From positions 1 to 64,000 of the forward strand of contig CAXXPV010000002.1 of NCBI GenBank assembly GCA_963675935.2: a stretch of DNA of 64,000 nt. The letters run 5' to 3'. Shown piece after piece: positions 34,700-43,476 of this stretch. Position 1 is the first letter of the stretch. Each line of letters opens with the position of its first letter. A model generated the notes under the pieces. That model searched no databases and had not been told where the DNA came from. It saw only the letters and a program-made list of their open reading frames with translations. This stretch comes from G963675935 sp963675935 (GTDB lineage Bacteria; Planctomycetota; Planctomycetia; Pirellulales; Thermoguttaceae). The translations under genes and the position numbers were made by a program.

Positions 34700-36328
34700 T
34701 TATTGTTTTGCTCGTTCAAAAACCAAAACCCAATCCTGCGGCGAAGGAACGTTCTTCTTGAACTCGACGGGCTTCGCCGTCTTGTCGCCCGCTTTCGCTT
34801 GGGCTTTGATCGTGCCTTGGTCAAATTTTCTGCCCGTCGCCGGGTCAAAATAGTAGACGTGCCAATCGGCGTCCGGCTCAAGATTTTTCACTGTTGGACC
34901 GGTCCAGTTGTAAACATTGCGACGCGGTAAATAGATAAAACGCACTTCGCCGGGAATGCCCGCGGCAAAGCAGCCCGGTTCGGCCCATTCCGGGTGCGGC
35001 TCGAAACGCGCCCAGGGATATTTTTCGAGCAGTTTCTTGCCCAGTCCGATCTGGGTGGAACCTGGCTGGTTCATGCCCTCGCGCCACGTGGTAAAGTCGT
35101 AAACTCTCGCGATGCCCGGATCGCCCTCGACGCCGGCGTGCCAAACGCCCGCCGCGCCATAGGTATGGCCCGCCGCGCCGCTAAGCATGGTCACCCAGAA
35201 ACCATACCGTTGAATATCCTGGAAGGCGGTCTGCATGTGGCCTTCGTAGCAAAGCTCGCCTTGGACGAAGGGCATCGCCGGGACTCGGGCGTAGGCGGCC
35301 TGTATCTGGGGAATCGCCCCGCGCACGAACTCCCAGTCGCCGTGCCCTGGCAGAAGCATGTCGTAACCAAGAACCGTTTCATCGGTGACGGACTGCCGGC
35401 CCGACCTGTTTGGATAGGAGTGCATCGTCGCCGGATGTTGATACGGGTCGATTTTTTTGACGTATCTGGCCACCTCGGTCCACTGAGGTCCGCCGGTTTC
35501 ACCGCCAATGATCCATACCGTGGGATAGGCGCCATACCGTGCAATCAGATTCCGCCAGTGCCGTTTGACGCCGTCGATGCCGACCTGCATGCCGTCGCAG
35601 TCGCCCCGCCCCCAGCCGCCGACGATTGCCGCGACAATTCCAGCGTCGGCCAGATGCTGAATCCGCCGATCCGCGAAATCGAAGTACTTGGGATTGACGA
35701 CGCTGAAATCCTTGGTCAAGTATGGTTTTCCGCCTTCGTTTTCCCAACGCGGCTCAAACAAATCTTCATCGGGATACACGCCGCATACGATCTGCACCAC
35801 CGAAAACCCCTTGGCCTTGCGGTCGGCCGTCAGTTCCTGAAAGCCTTCCCAGGTCATCCGTTTGCACAGGCATTTCCACCACGTATCGCCCAGCCAGAGG
35901 AACGACGCGCCGTCGGCATGCTCAAAATGGCGATGATCCTTGGCCACTTGGACGGGACCGTGGCGATAGAGCGGGTTGTCGCCCGCGTAGGCGACAACGT
36001 CGATCTTCCCCTCGATCCCGTGAAGCTTTGCGTTGGCCTTGTCCGAGCATTCGGTGCGCCATGTGTGTTGCCCCGGCTGGTCGGAGGCGTAGCGGAAACA
36101 CCAGCGATTGTCGCCGGCCCAAAACGCCGGCACGCGCAATTGCTTTCCGTCCGGTCGCGTAACCACGGCGTCGAGCGTCACTTCAGTGAACGGATTGTTG
36201 TAGGCTTTTTGCGAGGTCATGGCGACCTCGACGACTCGATTCGCCTCGATCTTTTGGCTCGCATCGGCGGCTCGGGCCACCATGGCCGACAGAATCGCCA
36301 CGCTCGCGATCAGGCATCGCTTGTTCAT
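34700..36328 (-). CDS. DUF5060/DUF4038 glycosidase (paralogue 5)
   Basis: 542 residues and the first of the five in transcription order. Its signal peptide (MNKRCLIASVAILSAMVARA) differs from those of the other four, which share MNLHPC-type starts, so the leader was probably the ancestral or a replaced one. DUF5060 begins at EANRVVEVAMTSQKAYNNPF; the barrel has WIIGGETGGPQW and PFVQGELCYEGH; no jelly-roll module; end PSPQDWVLVFERAKQ. It follows the small lipoprotein gene by 57 bases. Confidence 0.75.
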   Translation of the reverse strand: MNKRCLIASVAILSAMVARAADASQKIEANRVVEVAMTSQKAYNNPFTEVTLDAVVTRPDGKQLRVPAFWAGDNRWCFRYASDQPGQHTWRTECSDKANAKLHGIEGKIDVVAYAGDNPLYRHGPVQVAKDHRHFEHADGASFLWLGDTWWKCLCKRMTWEGFQELTADRKAKGFSVVQIVCGVYPDEDLFEPRWENEGGKPYLTKDFSVVNPKYFDFADRRIQHLADAGIVAAIVGGWGRGDCDGMQVGIDGVKRHWRNLIARYGAYPTVWIIGGETGGPQWTEVARYVKKIDPYQHPATMHSYPNRSGRQSVTDETVLGYDMLLPGHGDWEFVRGAIPQIQAAYARVPAMPFVQGELCYEGHMQTAFQDIQRYGFWVTMLSGAAGHTYGAAGVWHAGVEGDPGIARVYDFTTWREGMNQPGSTQIGLGKKLLEKYPWARFEPHPEWAEPGCFAAGIPGEVRFIYLPRRNVYNWTGPTVKNLEPDADWHVYYFDPATGRKFDQGTIKAQAKAGDKTAKPVEFKKNVPSPQDWVLVFERAKQ

Positions 36329-36385
36329 GAAATTCGCTCCAGATTCAGGGTCGCCCCGGGCGGGTTTTTGGGCTTGGCGGGGACG

Positions 36386-36841
36386 TCACTTCTGTTTGGG
36401 AATTGCCAAGTCGTAAACGCCCGGCTGCTGCTTGGGTAGGTCGGCTTTGATCTCGACCGACGTGAACAGCGGCCGCCCGATCGGGTGGGGTATCGCGCAG
36501 CCGCCGGGACCGTCGTTGGTCGAATAGCCCACGCCGTCAAATCCGTTGACGGTAATGACGTGCGGTCCGCCGATCGAACCACGGCCCGCCATCACGGTAT
36601 ACTTTCCATCGCGGATTTCGGCCGACGCCCCCGGCCCGCCGTTGCCCTTCGAGGCATCCGGCGCAAACGTGATGTATCCCCGCGCCACGGGCTTGCCATC
36701 GTAAGTCACAGCGCCCGAAAGGTCGAAACGCGCCGGTCCGTCCTTGGCGTGGCAGCCGGCCAACGCAAGCATCATCGCCAAACACGCCTCAAGGCAAAGA
36801 CTGCGTTTGTTTCGCAAATCGAAGTTAATAGCTTTTTCCAT
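36386..36841 (-). CDS. Small planctomycete lipoprotein with carboxypeptidase-regulatory-like fold
   Basis: 151 residues from the ATG at 36841 (MEKAINFDLRNKR), with GGAAAGGCG five bases upstream. The start overlaps the DUF1559 gene end by 17 bases, so translation is likely coupled. A lipobox-like MMLALAGCHAK places Cys31 as the lipid-anchored residue. The mature part is one beta-sandwich: FDLSGAVTYDGKPVARGYIT, GKYTVMAGRGSIGGPHVITV, GVYDLAIPKQK. Planctomycetes have many such proteins directly after DUF1559 genes; function unknown. Confidence 0.75.
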   Translation of the reverse strand: MEKAINFDLRNKRSLCLEACLAMMLALAGCHAKDGPARFDLSGAVTYDGKPVARGYITFAPDASKGNGGPGASAEIRDGKYTVMAGRGSIGGPHVITVNGFDGVGYSTNDGPGGCAIPHPIGRPLFTSVEIKADLPKQQPGVYDLAIPKQK

Positions 36842-37790
36842 CAATCGCCTTTCCATCGTTGCGTGTGGACAACATCTTAAACACGTCCATGGCAATGCTA
36901 TAACTGAGGTTTTGCACCGAGCCATCGACAAAAACGCTGTTGAACCCATTGGAATGCGCCGAACCGAACGCGGCCCGCAGTTGTGGAAAGCTGTTGGTGG
37001 TGTAGGCCGACGCGCTGGTGCCGTCCGACCAGTCGGGCTGTGGTTGGAAGTAGCCCCAGCGAACTTCGTCAAAGTCCCAACCGCTGATGTAACCGTCGTC
37101 GTCGTCCGGTTGCACTTCTTCGAGCCTGGCGCTGTTCATCGTTTTCTCGGCGGCCAACATGGTGTTCGATGATCCGTCCGTGATGGCGGCCATCGTGACC
37201 GAGGGACCGCGCAAGGAGCTGCCATCAGGGCGGCGCGCGATGACCCCATCTTTGCCATTTCCGAAAAACGCCCAGCCCGCTGCGCCGGTTGTGTCGCAAC
37301 CCGCGTTGCCCGCGTAATCGGTCATGGCCCGCGTGGTCGGTTGACCGGTCATCATATTCTTGCATGCAAAGGCCTTCGGCGGTCGGCGGCTGGGGCAGAA
37401 ATAGCCTGAAATAGGCGTTTTTTGCACGACATCGTCGGACGTGTTGGCCCAGAGGCTCTCCTGTTCCATGTACGGTAAAATCTGATAGAGCCAGCCCCAA
37501 TACTGCTTGGGCGCCGTCGCCGGCACGCCGCCGCTCTTGTTGCGGGCCGTCCAATACATTTCGCCGCCGTCGGGCAGGATGCCAAGGAGTTGCTCGTGGT
37601 TCAAACAGGCCAAGCCGAGTTGCTTCAGATTGTTGGTGCATTGCATTCGCCGGGCCGCCTCGCGGGCAGCTTGCACCGCCGGCAACAACAGCGCGATCAA
37701 AATGCCGATGATCGTGATGACGACTAAAAGCTCGACAAGAGTAAAAGCAGTGCGTGAAAGCCGGCGGGAGAAGGAATGTTTTGCGTTCAT
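36825..37790 (-). CDS. DUF1559 protein with type IV pilin-like N-terminus
   Basis: 321 residues from the ATG at 37790 (MNAKHSFSRRLSRTAFTLVE). The prepilin motif is TAFTLVELLVVITIIGILIA, with Glu at position +5 after the cleavage point, followed by LLPAVQAAREAARRMQCTNN, the hallmark of the large planctomycete DUF1559 family. The rest is a globular domain with CPSRRPPKAF, MTDYAGNAG, ITDGSSNTMLAAEKT and the C-terminal AHSNGFNSVFVDGSVQNLS. Such proteins are thought to be exported by a type II or type IV pilus-like machinery. It sits between secreted glycan-degrading enzymes, which hints at a role in surface capture or secretion of this system. Confidence 0.85.
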   Translation of the reverse strand: MNAKHSFSRRLSRTAFTLVELLVVITIIGILIALLLPAVQAAREAARRMQCTNNLKQLGLACLNHEQLLGILPDGGEMYWTARNKSGGVPATAPKQYWGWLYQILPYMEQESLWANTSDDVVQKTPISGYFCPSRRPPKAFACKNMMTGQPTTRAMTDYAGNAGCDTTGAAGWAFFGNGKDGVIARRPDGSSLRGPSVTMAAITDGSSNTMLAAEKTMNSARLEEVQPDDDDGYISGWDFDEVRWGYFQPQPDWSDGTSASAYTTNSFPQLRAAFGSAHSNGFNSVFVDGSVQNLSYSIAMDVFKMLSTRNDGKAIDGKSY

Positions 37791-37920
37791 GGCATCTGTT
37801 TGGAAAGTAGTTGAGTAGCTGAAGAGAAGAATGATAAATCGCCCACGAAGAACACAAAAGAATACCAAGGTTGTTTCTCGGCGCCCTTCGTGTCCTTCGT
37901 GGGCAGGTGTTGTCAACGAT

Positions 37921-38601
37921 CTACTTGCGTTTCCGCCATGCGTAGGCCAACAAGCCCGCCAGAGCGCAGCCCAACAAGGCAAGCGACGACGGTTCAGGCA
38001 CTTTCGAGACGGTCAAATTGTCGAGCGCGAAGGTCAGAACATTGTTGGCGGACCCGTCTCCGCTCGTAATGTAAATCCTGATATCCCCGTTCCCATTTCC
38101 CGTATAGTCGAAACTGGCCGTGCTGAATGTCTGGGAACCCGCCCAAGCGGCCGGTTGCACGTACGTGCCTCTTTGAATAAGCGCAAGGCTTGTCGCCTCG
38201 TAGACATCGAACCGCACGGTATCGCCCGCTACTGTTCCCTGGGAAACGGCGTTCCAGCAGGTTGGGCCGACGTCGAAGGACACGGTGTACGTCGTTCCAA
38301 GATCATTCGCCCCAGCGATATTGCTGAGCATATTAAAACCGTTGCCAGAACCACTCATGAATCCTTGGATGGCCCAATCGCCCAAGGACCGTTCGACACC
38401 CATTGCCGCACTTGTTCCCCACACATCCCAATTGGGGAGAGAAGCGCCGTACGCCACGGTCAGGCCGGAACCGTCTTGAGTTCCTGTACCCGCAGGCGAT
38501 AGCCCATTGAAGTTTTCCGTGAAGATAACTACGGCCTGCGCCGATTGAGCCAAGCCGGAAATCACGAGAACCGCCAGGATACAAAATGACTTTCGCAACA
38601 T
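37921..38601 (-). CDS. PEP-CTERM exported protein, jelly-roll-like
   Basis: 226 residues from the ATG at 38601 (MLRKSFCILAVLVISGLAQS), preceded by GGGAG. After the signal peptide (about 1-22) the body reads as a carbohydrate-binding-like beta sandwich: IFTENFNGLSPAGTG, TTYTVSFDVGPTCWN, TFSTASFDYTGNGNGDIRIY and LTFALDNLTVSK. It ends with VPEPSSLALLGCALAGLLAY and AWRKRK, a complete PEP-CTERM sorting signal. It is the first gene after the 38968-38998 operator, so it is probably induced with the DUF4038 array. Confidence 0.75.
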   Translation of the reverse strand: MLRKSFCILAVLVISGLAQSAQAVVIFTENFNGLSPAGTGTQDGSGLTVAYGASLPNWDVWGTSAAMGVERSLGDWAIQGFMSGSGNGFNMLSNIAGANDLGTTYTVSFDVGPTCWNAVSQGTVAGDTVRFDVYEATSLALIQRGTYVQPAAWAGSQTFSTASFDYTGNGNGDIRIYITSGDGSANNVLTFALDNLTVSKVPEPSSLALLGCALAGLLAYAWRKRK

Positions 38602-38956
38602 TTGAGAAACTCCCGTAGAAAAAGGTTTCAAAGTCCTAAACCACACTACATTGAATAGATCGAACACAACAAGCTTACACAAACCAGCCGTACTCTACGC
38701 TGGGGCGGCAGTTCAACTGCCACCACAACATTGGCCTCATGCCGAAGCATAATCGACGGCCTTCTCGTCGTTGCCAGCCTCCTTGCGACGGTCCTCGGCG
38801 GAACCGGTACTCCCGCGTCCATGCGAGAGAAAGAAAACTGTTGGTTATTGTCACCTCCTTTTATTATAGATTTCTTAAGGTTCTCACCGCACACACGCCA
38901 CGGGCAAGCCCGCCTACTTTCATCAGCAATCTCATCTTCCTCGGCATCTATGTAAA

Positions 38957-38998
38957 AGTCAATCAGAAAACGCGCATAAATAATTCGCGTTTGCGACA
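38957..38998 (-). promoter_or_regulatory. Operator copy 1 and -35 box upstream of the PEP-CTERM/DUF1559/DUF4038 genes
   Basis: The 31-bp motif occupies 38968-38998 (plus strand: AAACGCGCA, then TTCG, then TTTGCGACA). On the minus strand it is followed after five bases by TTGACT (38957-38962), a -35-like box; a -10 is weak. The first gene starts 356 bases on, leaving a long leader. 38602-39002 contains no other gene. Confidence 0.55.
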
Positions 38999-39002
38999 AA
39001 CC

Positions 39003-41939
39003 TCAGCGGCTCGCCGCCATAGCTCGGAACTCCCACGGCACACCCGCCTTCAACGAAATCTTCTGCACGCGATCGCCGTCATCAGGCAGCCGAACAACGT
39101 AGTCGCCGTCGCGGTCGGCGACGGCTCGGGCCGACGACAATCGGCCGTCGCGCCATGCAATATCGACCGTCACGCCGCCGCGGGCACGCAAGCCCTTAAC
39201 CGATCCGGTGGGCCATGCCTTCGGCAGCGCGGGCAGCAGGGCGATTTCGCCCGCGTGACTCTGAAGCAGCATTTCCGTCACGCCCGCCGTGTAGCCAAGG
39301 TTGCCGTCGATCTGGAAACAATTGGCCGCAATAAGATCAAACAGGTTGGGCGCGATATGGCTGCTGAGTAGCGCCATGATGTACTCATGCGCCTTGTCGC
39401 CATCCGCCAGCCGGGCAAACAGGCCGATCGTCCAGGCACAACTCCACCCCACCGTACTTGAACCGTTTGCGAGGCGAACCTCGAGTGACTTTCGGGCCGC
39501 GGCGGCCAGCTCCGGCGTGCCGCGCGGGGTGATCTGCCGGCCGGGATACAAAGCAAACAGGTGCGACAAGTGCCGGTGGCCGCCATTCTCGGTATCCTTG
39601 AATTCCTGGGCCCATTCCATGAGCCGGCCGTCGCCGCCGATTTGCGGCCCCAAGAGCTGTTCCCGGGAATCGCGGACCCGGCGGACAAAATCGTCGTCGA
39701 TGTTCAGTTCTTTGGCTGCGTCGAGGACGTTGCTGAACAAATCCCATATCTGCTGCTGGTCCATCGACGGGCCCATGCATAGGTGGCCGCGCTGGCCATC
39801 GGCGGCAATGTACTCGTGCTCGGGAGAAGTGGACGGGCCGGAGACAAGCTTGCCCGTCTTTGGATCCTTGACGAGCCAATCGAGATAGAACTCGGCCGCC
39901 TCCTTCATAATCGGATAGGCACGTTTAAGGTATTCAGGGTCGCCGTTGAAAGCGTAGTGTTCCCAAAGCGGCTGGGCAAGCCAGGCGGCTGCCCCCATAT
40001 ACATTCCAAAGGCGGGATGCTCGTTCGGCGAGGTAAAGCCCCACACGTTCGTGGCCGTGGGCACGAAGAAGCCTCGGGCGTTGAAATGCGCCTTGGCCGT
40101 TCTGGCGCCTGGCACGCGCCACGAGTCGATCAAATCAAACAACGGCGAGAAACAACCGGCAAGATTGGTCGTCTCGACCGACCAGTAGTTCATTTGCACG
40201 TTGAGGTCAACCGTAAACTGGCCACACCACGGGGTCTGTATTTGATCGGCCCAGACCCCTTGCAAACTGGAGGGCAGGTTGCCGGGGCGTGAACTCGATA
40301 TCAGCAGATAGCGGCCGTACTGGAACAACAACGCCTCGAGGTCGAGGTCGGGCGTCTTGTCTTTGGCCATGCGAGCCAATCGCCGATCGGTTGGCAGCTT
40401 GCTGGCTTCATGGCCGCCCAGGTCGAGTGAGACGCGTCGAAAGATTTTTTGGTAATCGGCCACGTGCGTCTTGCGCAACTCGTCGTACGGCTTTGCCGCG
40501 GCGGCCGCTAGTTGGTCGGCTGTCAATTTCTCATACGGATTGCCGTGGTACGGCGGCTGAATGATGTAGCTCGTGCCGGCGGTCAAGAGAAGCGTGACGG
40601 CATTAGCCCCCGCCACACACAGATTATTTCCGTCCGTGTTCACCTTGCCGCCCTCGGCGATGGCCTTAAGCCGGGCCATGTATTTCATTCCGGTCGCACC
40701 GCCGAGGCCGTCGTTCAACTGGCCGCTCATAATCAGCCCGTCGGTCCCGTCGGCCGTCGTAGTAAATCGTTCCGGCCGCGTCAGGCCGGCGGTGAAACTG
40801 ATCTTGCCGGGCTTGTCACACGTCAGACGCACAACCATCGCCTGGTCCGGGACGCTTGAAAAAACCTCGCGAGTAAATGTGGCGTCGCCCAAACGATAAC
40901 TCACCGTGGAGATCGCCGTATCAAGATCCAGTGTCCGGCGATAGTCGGCGGGCTGGCCTTCCACCGTTCGCGCCACGTTAAATGGCGTGCGTGACAGCTC
41001 GAAGTTGCCGTACTCCTGGCGGTCACCGATTTGGTAGAGCCATAAGCCGGTCTTGCCGCCCGTAACGTTGCTGACCTGGACGATCGGTGTGCGATAGGAC
41101 TTCTTGCCGTCTGTCACCACCAGTGCCGCGTGCTTCCCGCAGACTGCCGCGGTGAGATGGATCCGCGGGCCGATCGCGGGCACCTCGACTTTTCCGATCG
41201 CATCACCATATTTTCCGTTCTTCCGTTCAAGGAAACAAATCGTCTTGTTCCAGGGCGTGTAGATCGCCACCAAGTAGTTGTCGGCGTCGTGGAAGCGGAG
41301 GATGATGCCCGCCTCGGCGTCGGTGTTTGCGTCGGCGCTGGCCATCAGGTCGGTGTCGTTGATCTTTTCCAAAACGGTTGCCATGCCTTTGCCGCCCACC
41401 AAACGGCCATTCTTCCGTTGGCTAGCGGTGCCATAGTCCTTCCATGCCGATGCGTCGGCCCCGTCGAATCGGTCGGCAAAGAGCAAGGGCAAAACATGGC
41501 CTTTGAATGGTTCGGGGGTATCGAACTTCAGCGTCAGGTCGCCAAGCGTCTGGAAGCAGCCGAAGGGATCATTTCCAGAGTTAGCGCCTCTCGTTCCGAC
41601 CCCCTTGCAGATGAGTCTCTTGATTGCCAATGCGTTCGCTTCCGCGTATTTGCCATCGAACAGAAGCCGACGGACTTCCTGCAGCGCGGCCAGGGCTTCA
41701 GGATTATCGCTGTCCTGCGGCGATCCCGACCAGACGCTGACTTCATTCAGTTGTAACCGTTCGGCGTCGACACCGCCGAAGACCATGCCGCCGAGCCGCC
41801 CGTTGCCGACTGGCAGGGCCTCGAGCCACTGCCCCGCCGGCTTGTCGTACCACAAGGCCAGTTCATTTTCCGCGGCCGCGGCAGCGATGGTATTCAGAAA
41901 TAGCGCAAACACGGTTAGCGCGATGGCGTTTTTGGACAT
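39003..41939 (-). CDS. Secreted GH95 alpha-L-fucosidase/galactosidase with an inserted jelly-roll module
   Basis: About 978 residues from the ATG at 41939 (MSKNAIALTV, AAAGGA four bases upstream); ordinary GH95 proteins are about 750-800. The N-domain begins LALWYDKPAGQWLEALPVGN and the catalytic (alpha/alpha)6 domain has SSSRPGNLPSSLQGVWAD, VDLNVQMNYWSVETTNLAGC and GHRHLSHLFALYPGRQI. GH95 inverts alpha-1,2-L-fucosides or alpha-L-galactosides. The extra length is a ~175-residue module (40983-41513, LLFADRFDGADASAWKDYG) placed inside the N-domain between LTLKFDTPE and VARTVEGQPADYRRTLDLDT. The same module occurs in two DUF4038 proteins. The frame is continuous, so the protein is presumably functional. 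Confidence 0.88.
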   Translation of the reverse strand: MSKNAIALTVFALFLNTIAAAAAENELALWYDKPAGQWLEALPVGNGRLGGMVFGGVDAERLQLNEVSVWSGSPQDSDNPEALAALQEVRRLLFDGKYAEANALAIKRLICKGVGTRGANSGNDPFGCFQTLGDLTLKFDTPEPFKGHVLPLLFADRFDGADASAWKDYGTASQRKNGRLVGGKGMATVLEKINDTDLMASADANTDAEAGIILRFHDADNYLVAIYTPWNKTICFLERKNGKYGDAIGKVEVPAIGPRIHLTAAVCGKHAALVVTDGKKSYRTPIVQVSNVTGGKTGLWLYQIGDRQEYGNFELSRTPFNVARTVEGQPADYRRTLDLDTAISTVSYRLGDATFTREVFSSVPDQAMVVRLTCDKPGKISFTAGLTRPERFTTTADGTDGLIMSGQLNDGLGGATGMKYMARLKAIAEGGKVNTDGNNLCVAGANAVTLLLTAGTSYIIQPPYHGNPYEKLTADQLAAAAAKPYDELRKTHVADYQKIFRRVSLDLGGHEASKLPTDRRLARMAKDKTPDLDLEALLFQYGRYLLISSSRPGNLPSSLQGVWADQIQTPWCGQFTVDLNVQMNYWSVETTNLAGCFSPLFDLIDSWRVPGARTAKAHFNARGFFVPTATNVWGFTSPNEHPAFGMYMGAAAWLAQPLWEHYAFNGDPEYLKRAYPIMKEAAEFYLDWLVKDPKTGKLVSGPSTSPEHEYIAADGQRGHLCMGPSMDQQQIWDLFSNVLDAAKELNIDDDFVRRVRDSREQLLGPQIGGDGRLMEWAQEFKDTENGGHRHLSHLFALYPGRQITPRGTPELAAAARKSLEVRLANGSSTVGWSCAWTIGLFARLADGDKAHEYIMALLSSHIAPNLFDLIAANCFQIDGNLGYTAGVTEMLLQSHAGEIALLPALPKAWPTGSVKGLRARGGVTVDIAWRDGRLSSARAVADRDGDYVVRLPDDGDRVQKISLKAGVPWEFRAMAASR

Positions 41940-41979
41940 AGGATCCTTTCGTGACATAAAATCGGTAATCCTTACGAGT

Positions 41980-42103
41980 GTAACCGTTCACGTGGCACCC
42001 GTCATTCTGAACGCAGCGAAGAATCTCTCGTGGGATCGCGGCCCAGACGAGATTCTTCGCTGCGCTCAGAATGACGATGTTTTCCCGGCCCGTGAACGGT
42101 TAC
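41980..42103. repeat. Nested palindromes upstream of GH95
   Basis: Inner arms 42001-42027 and 42049-42075 belong to the GTCATTCTGA...GAAGAATCTC family. Outer arms GTAACCGTTCACG (41980-41992) and CGTGAACGGTTAC (42091-42103) form a second, perfect palindrome around it. The whole lies in the leader between operator copy 2 and the GH95 start. Confidence 0.85.
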
Positions 42104-42168
42104 CTAACGAGTATGCTACGAAGACCTACGAACAGTCTGACGGAGTAACTCGCATTATTCAATGCGGC

Positions 42169-42199
42169 ACACGCGCAATAATGCTTCGTGTTTGCGACA
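42169..42199 (-). promoter_or_regulatory. Operator copy 2 upstream of GH95
   Basis: 31-bp motif 42169-42199 (ACACGCGCA ... TTCGTG ... TTTGCGACA). Beyond it, in the direction of GH95, lies TTGAAT (six bases on), overlapping the palindrome CGCATT-N4-AATGCG at 42151-42166, a possible additional protein site. GH95 starts 230 bases downstream. The motif ends 8 bases before the regulator gene's stop. Confidence 0.55.
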
Positions 42200-42206
42200 C
42201 CCACGG

Positions 42207-43373
42207 TCATCGCGCGCGGGTCGTGCTGCGATACTTCAGAGGGCTTTGCCCCACTTCACGCTTGAAGATGTACGCGAAGTACGTGGAGCAACCGAAACCC
42301 GACGCATCGGCGACGTCGGGAATCGACATGTCGGTTCCCGTCAGAAGTTGTTTCGCGCGATCGAGGTGACAGCGGCGGATTTCGGCGGCCGGCGAGCGAC
42401 CGAGAATCTTGTGGAAACCACGCTCCAAGCGACGACGCGAAATGGCGACCGCCCGAAGCACGTCCTCCACTTCCATCGGCTTCGACGCATGATCGCGGAT
42501 GAATCGAATCGCTTCCGCGACGTCGTCATCGTCGATCGCCAGGATGTCGGTCGATTGCCGCGCGACCACGCCATGCGGCACGACGAAAAGCGGGCTAATG
42601 CCCGCGTCCTCGCCGCGCATCAAGCGATCAAGCAGAGCCGCCGCCTCGTAGCCGATCTGCTCGGATGGCACGGCCACTCCCGAAAGCGACGGGCTGCACG
42701 TTTCGCACATCAATTCGTCGTCGTCGCCGCCGAGAATCGCCACGTCTTCGGGCACGGAGAGACCGATCTCGTGGCAAATGTCGATCAACTGGCTCCCCAG
42801 CGCGGTTGCCCAGGCGAGAATGCCCACGGGCTTCGGCAGCTTCCGCAACCATCGAGCCAATTCTCGCTGCTGTGCGAGCCATTCGCTACGGCTTACTGGA
42901 CGGGCGCCGGGTTGATAGCTGGGACAAGAGTAACCGCCGGCTTGCGTCAGCGTGTCGGCGAACCCCTGGTATTGATGCTGGACATAGCTGAATCGCGACA
43001 ACGCGGCATAAGCGAAGTTCTTCAGGCCGCGATCCACCAGGTGTTCGGCGGCCAATCGGCCCGTCATGCGCAGATCGGTCGTCACGCGGCAGAAATCGAC
43101 GCCCGGAAGCTCAATCCCGGAGACATTGACGACGGACGCCTTGGCTGCGGCGACGTGGCGAGCGGAATGGTGGTCGGAAATCCGCGCGATGATTCCATCG
43201 CCGCGCCAGCCGGGAGAAAGCCGCATCGGTTCGTCTTGGCCGCGAGCCTGAACCGACAGATTCCAATGTTCAAACTTGCGAGTATAGCCGATGACGCCGC
43301 GAATCACCCTGCGTCCCCAGCCCGTCGAGGTATCGACCAGAATCGCTACGCGAGGAGCATTGTCTTTTGCCAT
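42207..43373 (-). CDS. XylR-type regulator: LacI-like sugar sensor plus AraC helix-turn-helix
   Basis: 388 residues from the ATG at 43373, with GAGGAA eight bases upstream. The N-terminal ~270 residues are a periplasmic-binding-protein-like sensor (VAILVDTSTGWGRRVIRGVI, CRVTTDLRMTGRLAAEHLVD, SVPEDVAILGGDDDELMCET). The C-terminal ~105 residues carry two helix-turn-helix units of the AraC type (ISRRRLERGFHKILGRSPAA, DVADASGFGCSTYFAYIFKR). E. coli XylR has the same architecture and activates genes when it binds its sugar. Position in the middle of the locus and the three nearby 31-bp motifs make it the probable activator of these operons; the inducer is likely a released L-sugar, by inference. 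Confidence 0.85.
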   Translation of the reverse strand: MAKDNAPRVAILVDTSTGWGRRVIRGVIGYTRKFEHWNLSVQARGQDEPMRLSPGWRGDGIIARISDHHSARHVAAAKASVVNVSGIELPGVDFCRVTTDLRMTGRLAAEHLVDRGLKNFAYAALSRFSYVQHQYQGFADTLTQAGGYSCPSYQPGARPVSRSEWLAQQRELARWLRKLPKPVGILAWATALGSQLIDICHEIGLSVPEDVAILGGDDDELMCETCSPSLSGVAVPSEQIGYEAAALLDRLMRGEDAGISPLFVVPHGVVARQSTDILAIDDDDVAEAIRFIRDHASKPMEVEDVLRAVAISRRRLERGFHKILGRSPAAEIRRCHLDRAKQLLTGTDMSIPDVADASGFGCSTYFAYIFKREVGQSPLKYRSTTRAR

Positions 43374-43476
43374 GTCTGCGGTTCCTCGCCGGCAACAGCA
43401 TTCGTTGCCGCGAAACGTAGGGCCGACGTTGTTCCTGCCAAGAATAAGTCCGCTTCGCAATCCGTAAAGGATTGCC

